DNA of 64,000 nucleotides from Rhizobium grahamii CCGE 502 (GTDB lineage Bacteria > Pseudomonadota > Alphaproteobacteria > Rhizobiales > Rhizobiaceae). The translations under genes were made by a program, and so were the position numbers. Every line of letters begins with the position of its first letter. The stretch's first letter is position 1. The notes beneath the pieces were generated by a model, which saw only the letters and a program-made list of their open reading frames with translations, made no database searches and was not told the DNA's origin. Below, piece by piece: positions 45,138-52,963 of the stretch. The DNA lies in the NCBI RefSeq assembly GCF_000298315.2, contig NZ_AEYE02000028.1, forward strand, positions 1 through 64,000, in the 5' to 3' direction.

Positions 45138-45791
45138 TCAATCCTTGGCGTGCCCGGAAGTCTCGTTCAATTCCAGCAAGTCGTAGTGCCGCACCAGCTC
45201 CGGCAGCGTCAGCACGTGCATCTTCTGCATCACGTTCCCCCGATGGAGCTTCACGGTAGCCTCGGTGATGCCGAGGGCGGCCGAGATCTGCTTGTTCTTC
45301 TGACCTTCGACAACGCGGGCCAGCACTTCCTGTTCCCGCTTCGTCAGGGATGCGAAGTCGGCTCGTGCATTGCTAGCAGCTTGCTGCTTCAATGTGGTGC
45401 GGTTGTCCAGCTTCACCGCCTTGTTCACGGCGTCGAGAAGGTCCTGCTCGCGGACGGGCTTCGTCAGGAACTCAGCCGCTCCTGCCTTCATCGCCCGCAC
45501 CGCGATCGGAACGTCGGCATGGCCGCTCATGAAGATAACGGGCCGTTGGAAGCCGCCTGCCCTGACCTCCTCGAAGAACTCGATACCGCTCTGGCCGGGA
45601 AGCCGGACGTCGAGGATCATGCATCCCACGCTCGTCAACTTTGCCTTGGCCATGAAGTCGGCGGCCGAGGAGAAGGCCGTCACGTTGAACTTCATAGAGC
45701 GTAGCAGGCCGACCAGAGACTCCCGTACACCGATGTCGTCCTCGATCACCACGATATGGCAGGCGCCGTCGTCGCTTGGCTTCTGGTTCAT
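45138..45791 (-). CDS. FixJ/NarL-type response regulator
   Basis: 217 residues. The receiver has VVIEDDIGVRES, phospho-acceptor CMILDVRLPGQSG, MSGHAD and LTKPVREQD. The C-terminal LuxR-type helix-turn-helix has LTKREQEVLARVVEGQKNKQ then LGITEATVKLHRGNVMQKM. Its ATG overlaps the kinase stop as ATGA, so it is the direct partner of the upstream histidine kinase. Its receiver resembles that of the reversed-order regulator at 39505-40329 (shared RAMKAGA.EFLTKPVR block). Confidence 0.92.
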   Translation of the reverse strand: MNQKPSDDGACHIVVIEDDIGVRESLVGLLRSMKFNVTAFSSAADFMAKAKLTSVGCMILDVRLPGQSGIEFFEEVRAGGFQRPVIFMSGHADVPIAVRAMKAGAAEFLTKPVREQDLLDAVNKAVKLDNRTTLKQQAASNARADFASLTKREQEVLARVVEGQKNKQISAALGITEATVKLHRGNVMQKMHVLTLPELVRHYDLLELNETSGHAKD

Positions 45792-48094
45792 CTGCTTTCC
45801 CCTGCAAACGGTATCGAGAATTCGAACACGGCGCCGCCTCCTGCTCTAGGCCGGGCAGACAGCGTGCCGCTGTGGGCACTGATGATCGACTTGGAAATGG
45901 CCAGACCCATCCCAGTACCCTGCTGCTTGGTGGAGAAGAATGCTTCGAAGATCCGTTCCGACGCAATGGGGTCGATCCCCTCTCCTGTGTCCTCGACCCT
46001 CACCACGACAGATCGCGAACCGTCCGCTTCGGCGGTGAGGTCGATCCTTCGCGCGCCGTCGTTGGCTCCGATAGCCTCGGCCGCATTCAGCATGAGGTTA
46101 AGAAGCACCTGCTGGAGCTGAACCTTGTCGCCTCGGATTGCCGGAATACCAGTAGAAACGGAGACGAAAACATCGATCTGGCGGATCCTGAATTCGGTGC
46201 GGAGCATCCTCAGCACATGGGAGATCACTTCCCCGATATCGACCATGTCCATCGATGGCCCTGAGTTCCGGGCCATGCTTCTGACGTTCAGCAGCACGTC
46301 GCCCGCTCTCTTTCCTTCCTCGACAAGGCGCTCGGCCGCAAGCTTGGCTTCCGCAACGTCGGGAACGTCGCGGTCGAGCCAGCTCAGACAGGTCGCGGCG
46401 TTCGTGACAATGGCCATAAGAGGTTGGTTCATCTCGTGAGCGATGGAGACGGTAACCGCGCCCATCGCCGTCAGCCTGTTCATGCGCACGATGTCTGCCT
46501 GCGCCTTTTGGAGCGCCTCCTCACTCTTCACCCGTTCCGTGATGTCGATGATGGCGCCGAACACTTCCGGTTCCTCCTCCGGGTTCGTCTCCACGCGCGT
46601 AACGCAGTGGACGTACCGGATCGACCCGTCGGGCAACAGGAGCCGATGCTCGATCTCCCAGGGCTGGCGCTCGCGAAGGCCCCTGTCGGACACCGCGGCG
46701 ACCATCTCCCGGTCACTCGGATGCACTCGCTCGCTGATCATCTCGAAACTCAGCGCGATCGAGGTATCGAAACCGTAGATGTTGTATGTCTCCTCAGACC
46801 AGACGACCTCACGCTTCGACGGCTTGATCCGGTAGCTGCCGACGTGGCTAAGCTTTTGGGCTTCTGCGAGCGATGCCTGTGCGCGCTGCGCGTCTTCCAA
46901 GGAGCTCTGTATCTTCTCCTCGGCGAGGCGCGTCTCGGTCACGTCCGCGATCGTTCCGATATAGGCGCGAGGAGACTGTACCTCGTCGAGGATGAGCCGC
47001 CCACGTGCGTGTATGAACTTCACGGTGCCATCCGGAAGCAGGAACCGATGTTCGACATTCAACTCCTCGCCCTGCAAGGCCCGCTGATGGGCTTCGGCGA
47101 CCATTTCCCTATCGTCCGGATGGACGCGGGCGCTGAGCGTCTCGAACGTGATCTCGTTCGCATCGAGACCGACGATGCTGGCGCATTCGGGCGAACATGT
47201 GAACACGTCCGTCGCCATGTCCCAGGACCAGGTGCCCGTCTCGATGATACGCTGGGCGACGGCCATCACCAGCTGGCTCTGTGCAAGCTCGAACTCTATG
47301 CGCTTGAGCTCGTCAATATCGGTATTGACCCCGTACCATCTAATGACGTTGCCATCGTCATCCAGCAGAGGAACAGCACGCAGAACGAACCAGCGTGCCT
47401 CGCCGTCATGCCGGAGCATTCGAGCCTCGACGCCTCCAGGCTTGGCCGAGGTGCACAGATCCGTCCAGACCTTGATGACCTTGTCGACATCGTCAGGGTG
47501 AAATGCGGATACGAAGCCGAAACCGACGGCAGTCTCGCGGGTGAGCCCGGTGTATTCGAACCACTGCTTGTTGCCGTCTTCAAATCCTCCGTCCGGCGCC
47601 CCGATCCAGGCAAGGGCTGGTATCATGTCCCACCCTAGTCTGGAGTCGTCTGCCGCCCTGGCCGCCGCATGGGCGGTGCCAATCTGGCCATGGAAATTGT
47701 TGGCGATTGCCGCGGCCGAGAATGCCGTCGCAAGCCACTCGAGGTCTTCGACCCGTGCAGGGGCCGCGCCGTCGGGCATTTCGAGATAGATCGCACCGTC
47801 ATTCGAATCCGGCAGAGCGATCGGGAGGCAGACGATCGAGTGCCTGGTCCTGCCCCGCCCCGTCGATACAACCTCGCGCACCGTCGCTTCGTCTATGTCG
47901 AATGTTCCAAGCCTCCCGGACGACAACGCCACTGAAGACGTGTCTCCCATTGCAGCCACCGTGAGCTCATTGCCCCGCCCTACGATGAGGAACCCGCGCC
48001 TTGCGCCGGACATCGTGACGGCAGCGCGCATGAATGGGCCGACGTCGTGGGCGTCCGACCTGCGTGCCTCCACCGCTCCCGAGCCCTCGTCCAT
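45788..48094 (-). CDS. Multi-PAS sensor histidine kinase
   Basis: 768 residues, soluble, without membrane helices. An N-terminal GAF-like domain (about 10-140) is followed by three PAS domains (about 150-265 with MIPALAWIGAPDGGF, 280-395 with GTWSWDMATDVFTCS, 410-520 with GSYRIKPSKREVVW), a HisKA with SIAHEMNQPLMAIVTNAAT and a HATPase with EDTGEGIDP and GTGMGLAISKSI. The C-terminal kinase resembles that of the giant sensor at 28828-34293. PAS plus FixJ partner suggests sensing of redox, light or a cytosolic ligand. The start is uncertain (48094 or 48103). Confidence 0.92.
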   Translation of the reverse strand: MDEGSGAVEARRSDAHDVGPFMRAAVTMSGARRGFLIVGRGNELTVAAMGDTSSVALSSGRLGTFDIDEATVREVVSTGRGRTRHSIVCLPIALPDSNDGAIYLEMPDGAAPARVEDLEWLATAFSAAAIANNFHGQIGTAHAAARAADDSRLGWDMIPALAWIGAPDGGFEDGNKQWFEYTGLTRETAVGFGFVSAFHPDDVDKVIKVWTDLCTSAKPGGVEARMLRHDGEARWFVLRAVPLLDDDGNVIRWYGVNTDIDELKRIEFELAQSQLVMAVAQRIIETGTWSWDMATDVFTCSPECASIVGLDANEITFETLSARVHPDDREMVAEAHQRALQGEELNVEHRFLLPDGTVKFIHARGRLILDEVQSPRAYIGTIADVTETRLAEEKIQSSLEDAQRAQASLAEAQKLSHVGSYRIKPSKREVVWSEETYNIYGFDTSIALSFEMISERVHPSDREMVAAVSDRGLRERQPWEIEHRLLLPDGSIRYVHCVTRVETNPEEEPEVFGAIIDITERVKSEEALQKAQADIVRMNRLTAMGAVTVSIAHEMNQPLMAIVTNAATCLSWLDRDVPDVAEAKLAAERLVEEGKRAGDVLLNVRSMARNSGPSMDMVDIGEVISHVLRMLRTEFRIRQIDVFVSVSTGIPAIRGDKVQLQQVLLNLMLNAAEAIGANDGARRIDLTAEADGSRSVVVRVEDTGEGIDPIASERIFEAFFSTKQQGTGMGLAISKSIISAHSGTLSARPRAGGGAVFEFSIPFAGESR

Positions 48095-48163
48095 CAGCGA
48101 CAAAGCTCCATGTCTCTTCCGCCGGGCCAGTCCGCCAATATGCTGTAACGTGGGGCACCTGAA

Positions 48164-48907
48164 TCAGGCATTCGGAATCTCGGCGTTTGCGGAGATCCTC
48201 GATACCCGCGGGTCGAGGATACGTTTTGCGAGCTGTCCGAAGATTGCGCCAAGGCTTCCCCAGACGATCAGCTGGAGAATTGCCGACTGCGCTCGGAATG
48301 TAAATAGATGGCTTTCCGGGAAGTCGCTCGGCACTTCCGAAGTATCCGGAAGGGCAGACACGAGGATCATCGCCATCGATGCGAAGGCCAGGGCTGCGAC
48401 TGGCACTGAGAACATCCCGCCGTGACTGCGCCGGATGCGGACGCCGATCCAGAAGGAAAGGGCCATCGAAACAAGGGATAGCAGGATCAGCAGGATGTAG
48501 AGTTCTGTGCGACTGCCGATCGTCTCTGCGCTTCCGATTCCAGGAGGATTGGCGGGATATTTCAGCTGCGGGACGAGAACAAGCGAGACATATGCCAATG
48601 ATGCCAGCGTCCACACAGTCGATCGTGGCCCGAGGCCGAGCCGCCCGTGCAGGCATCCGAGGCCGATTGCCAGAATGCCGCCGAGCGCGACGCTGTAGCT
48701 TGCGATCCCCGTCAGCAGACCGAGATTGCGCTGAGTGGCCCGGCCGATGGTTTCCTCTTCCGCATGGCTGTGATCGGCAGCGCTCCGTTCTTCGAGAACG
48801 ATGGCCCGTTCGACGGTCGGTTCGGAAAACGCCCGCGCAAAGCCGAAGGATAGGAGTGCCACGATCAAACCGGACAGCATCCCGGCACGGAGAAGTCGCT
48901 GAAGCAT
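48164..48907 (-). CDS. cbtA: CbtA family cobalt transporter subunit
   Basis: A membrane protein of 247 residues with about five or six hydrophobic helices, opening MLQRLLRAGMLSGLIVALLS. A His/acidic loop (HSHAEEE) follows the first helix, and PQLKYPANPPGIGS is a family landmark. CbtA proteins are predicted cobalt transporters, usually next to CbtB. The ATG lies 10 bases after the cbtB stop. Placement opposite a cobalt-type hydratase operon fits cobalt supply for that enzyme. Confidence 0.88.
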   Translation of the reverse strand: MLQRLLRAGMLSGLIVALLSFGFARAFSEPTVERAIVLEERSAADHSHAEEETIGRATQRNLGLLTGIASYSVALGGILAIGLGCLHGRLGLGPRSTVWTLASLAYVSLVLVPQLKYPANPPGIGSAETIGSRTELYILLILLSLVSMALSFWIGVRIRRSHGGMFSVPVAALAFASMAMILVSALPDTSEVPSDFPESHLFTFRAQSAILQLIVWGSLGAIFGQLAKRILDPRVSRISANAEIPNA

Positions 48908-48917
48908 AGCGGCATCC

Positions 48918-49124
48918 TCAGTGGCAGGGAAAGCCGAGGAGGTGACGGCCGTCGTGCACGAACTCGTGGACGGCGTTCCCCTGGACGAGTGAAGTTGCGC
49001 CCTGCTCGGCCCCGACGAAATAAAGGGTCATGAGCGAGAGAAGCCCGACGAAGAGGACCCATGGAAGCAATTCGCCTGCGGTTAGCGGCACGGCAGGCGC
49101 CGGGTGAGTGATGATGTGCGTCAT
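48918..49124 (-). CDS. cbtB: CbtB family cobalt transporter subunit
   Basis: 68 residues with one membrane helix (WVLFVGLLSLMTLYFVGAEQ) and a C-terminal metal-binding type tail (EFVHDGRHLLGFPCH) characteristic of CbtB. AGGAG lies 7 bases before the ATG. It works with CbtA. In many bacteria the pair is under a cobalamin riboswitch, but the leader here is short and instead holds a 17-bp inverted repeat. Confidence 0.88.
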   Translation of the reverse strand: MTHIITHPAPAVPLTAGELLPWVLFVGLLSLMTLYFVGAEQGATSLVQGNAVHEFVHDGRHLLGFPCH

Positions 49125-49177
49125 GGCAAGTCTCCTGAAGGATTGTGACGGTCACATCATGAGCAGGATCCCGAACG

Positions 49178-49247
49178 CGATCTTTCGTATTCGTTCGATG
49201 CCCGCCGCAAGTTCGAAACTCCGCCATCGCACGAATACGAAAGATCG
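49178..49247. promoter_or_regulatory. 17-bp inverted repeat between cbtB and the hydratase operon
   Basis: CGATCTTTCGTATTCGT at 49178-49194 is repeated as its exact complement at 49231-49247, with 36 bases between. The pair sits in the 168-base gap between two divergent operons, one arm nearer each start. The spacing is too wide for a simple RNA hairpin and suits two half-sites or two separate operators for one regulator controlling both directions. The regulator is unknown. Confidence 0.65.
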
Positions 49248-49292
49248 ATGCCTGTCTGGTTCGTACCCTCTTCGATAACGCAGGAGGTAGCG

Positions 49293-49649
49293 ATGAACCC
49301 CATTCCCATACAAAGGAAGATAGAAGGCGTTGTGCCCGCCGCCGCCGACTTGCCCCGGCTCCGCGTTGGACAGCGTGTTCGGGTCGGTAACCTGACTCCA
49401 GTCGGTCACTACCGCGTCCCCACTTACCTTCGTGGCAAGGAAGCGGTGCTCGAGGCGATCATGTCTCCGAGGGCCGTCAACAACGAAGCGGAAGGGTTCG
49501 GACGGAACGCCGGATCGCTTGGCGTCTACTACAGGATCGCCGTCCCGATGACCGAAATCTGGAAGGACTACGCCGGATCGCCCGGCGACAATCTCCGCAT
49601 CGAAGTATTCGAAAACTGGCTGGAGGAGGTCGACGATGACCGTCCATGA
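49293..49649 (+). CDS. Nitrile/thiocyanate hydratase, C-terminal half of beta subunit (SH3-like)
   Basis: 118 residues matching the C-terminal half of the nitrile hydratase beta subunit: LRVGQRVRVGNLTPVGHYRV, PTYLRGK, then EIWKDYAG and VFENWLEE. The GHxRxPxYxRGK segment carries Arg residues that contact the modified cysteines in the family. AGGAGG precedes the ATG at 49293. Its 3' end overlaps the next gene by 14 bases. A separate beta C-half is found in thiocyanate hydrolase and toyocamycin nitrile hydratase, not in ordinary two-subunit enzymes. Confidence 0.85.
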   Translation: MNPIPIQRKIEGVVPAAADLPRLRVGQRVRVGNLTPVGHYRVPTYLRGKEAVLEAIMSPRAVNNEAEGFGRNAGSLGVYYRIAVPMTEIWKDYAGSPGDNLRIEVFENWLEEVDDDRP

Positions 49650-50310
49650 AGAACCTGACCACGACCACGATCATGGCACCGAGCACGGGCACCCGCACGC
49701 GCCGATCGAAACGACCGAGAAGCCGGGCTACTACGATATCATGGAGCAAGCATTCCAAGAACTGATGATCGAGAAGGGCTACATCGGCGCCGACGAGATT
49801 AGACACCAGATCGAGGTTCTGGACTCCCGGAACCCTGCTCTGGGCGCCAAGGTCGTCGCCCGCGCGTGGACGGACCCGGAGTTCAAATCACGCCTGCTCG
49901 AGAACGGCCGCACCGCTTGCGAGGAACTCGGCATCACCTTCTATGATCTGACGGAACTCATCGTTCTCGAGAACACCCCGAAGGTCCACAATCTCATCGT
50001 CTGCACCCTCTGTTCCTGCTACCCGCGCCCAGTCCTCGGGCTGCCACCCGACTGGTACAAAGCGAAGCCCTACCGTGCCCGCGCGGTCTACGAGCCGAGA
50101 AAGGTACTGGCGGAGTTTGGGACGATCATCCCCGACGACGTGGAGGTCAGAGTCAGCGACTCTACGGCGATCCAACGCTACCTCGTGCTTCCGATGCGCC
50201 CTCCTGGAACTAAAGGATATAGCGAGGAGCAACTCGCCGCGCTCGTCACCCGTGATGCGATGATCGGCGTGATACCCGTCAATTGTCCGACCGAAGGAAT
50301 AGCGGCATGA
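49636..50310 (+). CDS. Nitrile hydratase alpha / thiocyanate hydrolase gamma-like subunit, cobalt type
   Basis: Metal-binding catalytic subunit of 224 residues. The metal claw reads VCTLCSCYPRPVLGLPPDWY; Thr between the first Cys and Leu marks the cobalt type (iron enzymes have Ser). YRARAVYEPRKVLAEFG, DSTAIQRYLVLP and TRDAMIGV are family landmarks. The N-terminus has an unusual His-rich tail (HEEPDHDHDHGTEHGHPH), able to bind metal. GGAGGAGG precedes the ATG. The reaction would be hydration of a nitrile or thiocyanate-like C-N bond. Which substrate is used cannot be told from sequence. Confidence 0.9.
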   Translation: MTVHEEPDHDHDHGTEHGHPHAPIETTEKPGYYDIMEQAFQELMIEKGYIGADEIRHQIEVLDSRNPALGAKVVARAWTDPEFKSRLLENGRTACEELGITFYDLTELIVLENTPKVHNLIVCTLCSCYPRPVLGLPPDWYKAKPYRARAVYEPRKVLAEFGTIIPDDVEVRVSDSTAIQRYLVLPMRPPGTKGYSEEQLAALVTRDAMIGVIPVNCPTEGIAA

Positions 50311-50639
50311 CCGGAAGCGAACAACTTCTCAAGCGACTGCCTAACGACATCGGAGGCCTCGAAGCACCTAAAATCGAACAGACCGATCACGAACTCCTCC
50401 CCTGGGAGAAACGGTGCCACGCGCTCGCCGACGTGCTCGACTTCCACAAGATCATCAACACCGAGGAGAAGCGCCGCGGCGTCGAAGCCCTGGGGTCGGA
50501 GATGGTCGGCAAGCTCACCTACTATGAGCGCTGGATCGCAGCCTTCGCGAACATCGCGTTTCAGAAGCGTCTGATCACACCAGAGGAGCTGGCCAGACAG
50601 ATGTCGGACGTGGAGGACCGATGGAGAGCTCACTCCTGA
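50307..50639 (+). CDS. Nitrile/thiocyanate hydratase, N-terminal half of beta subunit
   Basis: 110 residues matching the helical N-terminal half of the beta subunit: NDIGGLEAPKIE, LPWEKRCHALADVL and KLTYYERWIAAFANIAFQKR with the TPEELARQM end. The ATG overlaps the stop of the gamma-like gene as ATGA. It could be compared with nitrile hydratase activator proteins, which share this fold, but the YYERW segment is that of a true beta subunit. No separate activator gene is visible. Gene order here is beta-C, alpha, beta-N. Confidence 0.85.
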   Translation: MTGSEQLLKRLPNDIGGLEAPKIEQTDHELLPWEKRCHALADVLDFHKIINTEEKRRGVEALGSEMVGKLTYYERWIAAFANIAFQKRLITPEELARQMSDVEDRWRAHS

Positions 50640-51322
50640 AGCTCGTGCCCCCGCGCGCGTCCCGCTGCTTCGTCGAGGACGACGTCAGCGCGCCGCTGGT
50701 CAGACGGTCGCTCGCCGAAGCCGTTGGCACGATGTTGCTGATGGTCGCCGTGCTGGGCGCCGGGATCGGCGGAAAAGCTACGCCGATTTCGTCGGCCATG
50801 GCTATATCCGAAACGTTGATCGGACTGATCCTGGCTCTTGGCTCGGTGTCGGGCGGCCACTTCAACCCGGTCATCACCGTTCTTCAGTGGCGCGCGGGAC
50901 AGCGCGGTCTCGAGTGCACGACCTGGTACGTGGCCGCACAGATCCTTGGAGGGACAGCAGGCGCCGTCTTGGTCGATCTCATGTTCGCGGTTCCACCAAG
51001 CCCACCGACTGGGGAGCTTCCGAATGCCGCCGCTGTCGTAAGCGAGGCACTGTCGACATTCGGGCTGATGATGGTCGTGTTCTGCAGTAGCCGTAGCACC
51101 AGCAAGATGACCGGGCCTTTCGCAGTCGGCCTCTGGCTACTGGGCGCGATCATCGCCACACCGACCGGATCCATCGCCAACCCCGCCGTCGCCATCAGCC
51201 TGCTCATGTCGCCGTCGAGCGCTTCGGTGACGGCAGTAGCCCTCTTCATTGCGGTGCAGTTTGCTGGCGGCGCATTGGCGTTGCAATGTGTCGACTTCCT
51301 CTATCCGTCCGGCGGACACTGA
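50621..51322 (+). CDS. Aquaporin/MIP family channel
   Basis: An inner-membrane channel of 233 residues with six hydrophobic helices and the two half-helix motifs: first as SGGHFNPVIT (NPV instead of NPA), second as SIANPAVAIS (NPA). It begins inside the end of the hydratase beta-N gene (19-base overlap, GTGGAGG upstream), so it belongs to that operon. MIP proteins pass water, glycerol, ammonia or small uncharged solutes. Passage of the hydratase substrate or of ammonia is a reasonable inference. Confidence 0.87.
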   Translation: MESSLLKLVPPRASRCFVEDDVSAPLVRRSLAEAVGTMLLMVAVLGAGIGGKATPISSAMAISETLIGLILALGSVSGGHFNPVITVLQWRAGQRGLECTTWYVAAQILGGTAGAVLVDLMFAVPPSPPTGELPNAAAVVSEALSTFGLMMVVFCSSRSTSKMTGPFAVGLWLLGAIIATPTGSIANPAVAISLLMSPSSASVTAVALFIAVQFAGGALALQCVDFLYPSGGH

Positions 51323-51355
51323 TCGGCGCTAAGCAAGATCTCGAAGGAGAATATG

Positions 51356-51871
51356 ATGTCGAAAACAAAGCTAGCGGTCTCAGCACTTGTCATCCTCGGC
51401 ACCTCTGCTGCTGCGACCAGCGGCCTGACAGGCGACGCCTCGCCGATCTACGGAGTGAAGATTCCCGAAGAATATAGGGAATGGCGGCTGATCACAGTCG
51501 CGCACGAAGCTGGCAAGAACAACGACATCCGAGCGGTCCTCGGCAACGACATCGCGATCAAGGCATTTCGAGAAGGAACGAGGCCGTTTCCGGATGGCGC
51601 CATCATCGCGAGGCTCGCCTACGTCTACCAATCGTCTCCGGAGAACGACAAGGTCTTCCCGGCGCCGCAATCCTTCGTCGCGGGCGACCCGACCAATGTG
51701 CAGTTCTTGGTGAAGGATTCGAAGAAATACGCCGACACGGGTGGCTGGGGCTACGGTCAGTTCGAGAATGGCGTCGCTAACCCAAGCGAGCCGCTGATCA
51801 AGAGCTGCTTTGCCTGCCACGTGAAGCTCGACGCATCGAAAGACTTCGTGTTCAGCCACTATTCGCCGTGA
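51356..51871 (+). CDS. Cytochrome P460 family c-type haem protein
   Basis: 171 residues with a Sec signal peptide (MSKTKLAVSALVILGTSAAA) and a C-terminal haem site SCFACHVKL (CxxCH). The body shows EYREWRLITVAHE and DTGGWGYGQF, usual for P460-type proteins; in the family a Lys cross-links to the haem, and the position cannot be assigned here by eye. AGGAG lies 6 bases before the ATG at 51356. It closes the hydratase operon. P460 proteins oxidise hydroxylamine or scavenge nitrogen oxides, which might fit nitrogen release by the hydratase. Confidence 0.88.
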   Translation: MSKTKLAVSALVILGTSAAATSGLTGDASPIYGVKIPEEYREWRLITVAHEAGKNNDIRAVLGNDIAIKAFREGTRPFPDGAIIARLAYVYQSSPENDKVFPAPQSFVAGDPTNVQFLVKDSKKYADTGGWGYGQFENGVANPSEPLIKSCFACHVKLDASKDFVFSHYSP

Positions 51872-51918
51872 GGCCATCATGCCGAGCTAAGGAGGTTGCC
51901 CTGAGAACGAAGTGCGTG

Positions 51919-52342
51919 ATGACCCCTGCGGAGACGATGTCGGCGATCCGCGACATGTGGAAGTGCGGTCGCGTCGGCTGCCGCTCACTTCGCAGAGAAC
52001 GGCGTGCTGCTGGTCGAGCCAGACAGGCAGGCAGTCGGTCGGGCCGCGATAGGCGACGGCTTCGTTGAACTCGCGCGGCGCCTTCGCTTCCTGGTGGTCG
52101 ACGACCGCGTCGTGATCCAGCCAGGCAATATCGCCCTTCACCACGCGCGATGGACTGCCCGCTACATCATAGATGGCGCGCCCTCCACGGAAGAAGTGAG
52201 TGGAACGACCGCGGACATGCTCACTCTTCAGGCCGATGGCCGCTGGGTCGCCGTCGTCAACAACCCATGGGGAGGCGACGTCCTCGATGACTGGGTTTCA
52301 CTTTCATATTCGCGTCGCGGAAGTCGTCGATCCGGACTATGA
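51919..52342 (+). pseudogene. SnoaL/DUF4440-like gene with frameshift
   Basis: The first part, MTPAETMSAIRDMWKCG, is in one frame. From about 51985 the next frame continues AAHFAENGVLLVEPDRQAVG, then VVIQPGNIALHHARWTARYI and MLTLQADGRWVAVVNNPWGG. This is the layout of SnoaL-like/DUF4440 proteins. The frame change near 51985-52000 separates the start from the body. An alternative is translation from a GTG at 52004, which would lack the first helix. Its 3' part overlaps the DUF6894 gene. Confidence 0.6.
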
Positions 52343-52520
52343 GGGCATCGAAATTCAGGCGAAAGACTGCGTCGCCGAGGCAATCGCTGTTGCCCGGCGC
52401 ATCGTCGCGGAGGCAATCATGCTGGACACGTCCGTCGGGGATATGACTTTCGAGATTACGGATTGCGAGGGGAAACTGGTTGCGGAGTTGCCGTTTCGAT
52501 GCTGCGCGCGGCTGCAGTGA
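52290..52520 (+). CDS. DUF6894-like small protein
   Basis: 76 residues: MTGFHFHIRVAEVVDPDYEG, DCVAEAIAVARRIVAEAIML and MTFEITDCEGKLVAELPFR. This order (FHI strand, a central helix, then an F-I-D-G strand pair and ELPF end) is that of DUF6894, short proteins common in rhizobia with unknown function. GGAGG precedes the ATG by about 10 bases. It overlaps the end of the broken SnoaL-like gene. Confidence 0.7.
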   Translation, partial: TGFHFHIRVAEVVDPDYEGIEIQAKDCVAEAIAVARRIVAEAIMLDTSVGDMTFEITDCEGKLVAELPFRCCARLQ

Positions 52521-52601
52521 GACCCTGATACCCCAACTTTGGCGTATTGTCCGGACCAGGGGTGGCACGTAGGCGGGCGGTCTCATATCGCGGGGCCCTC
52601 A

Positions 52602-52892
52602 ATGATCGACAATCGAAACACAGCACGCCAATCAGCCTTGCTGACCGCGATCTGCAACGAGAGTCGGCTGAAAATCCTCTCGGTGCTCCTGGACGACGAG
52701 GTCACGGCTGGCAACCTTGCTACCGTGGTGGGTCTTAGCCAATCGGCGACGTCGCAGCACCTGGCGAAGGTTCGGCATCTAAAGCTTGTTACGGTTCGGC
52801 GCGAAGCGCAGACGCTCTGGTATTCGACTGACAATATCGCCGTGCTGACTTTGCTTGAGGAGCTTGGTCGCGAGGGCGACTGTTGCCGATAG
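52602..52892 (+). CDS. ArsR family transcriptional regulator
   Basis: A winged-helix repressor of 96 residues: ALLTAICNESRLKILSVLLD, then LATVVGLSQSATSQHLAKVR and the wing LVTVRREAQTLWYS. It ends GDCCR, with a Cys pair that could sense redox state or metal; the usual ArsR CVC metal site in the recognition helix is absent. I chose the ATG at 52602 (MIDNRNT). It is placed between the cobalt hydratase region and the aldehyde dehydrogenase gene and could regulate either. Confidence 0.88.
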   Translation: MIDNRNTARQSALLTAICNESRLKILSVLLDDEVTAGNLATVVGLSQSATSQHLAKVRHLKLVTVRREAQTLWYSTDNIAVLTLLEELGREGDCCR

Positions 52893-52963
52893 CGAAGGCC
52901 GCCTAGGCTGAAACGAGCAGCCCAATCCCTATATCGGAACCAGCAATCTGAAAGGACGTGGTC

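Noticed and set aside
49125-49292. Cobalamin riboswitch before cbtB
   Set aside because: The gap is only 168 bases and shared by two divergent promoters; I could not find the conserved riboswitch core, and a long dyad occupies most of the space.
49636-50310. Iron-type nitrile hydratase
   Set aside because: The claw reads CTLCSC; the Thr marks the cobalt type, and cobalt uptake genes lie next door.
50307-50639. Nitrile hydratase activator protein
   Set aside because: Shares the helical fold, but carries the DIGG and YYERW segments of a true beta-subunit N-terminal half.
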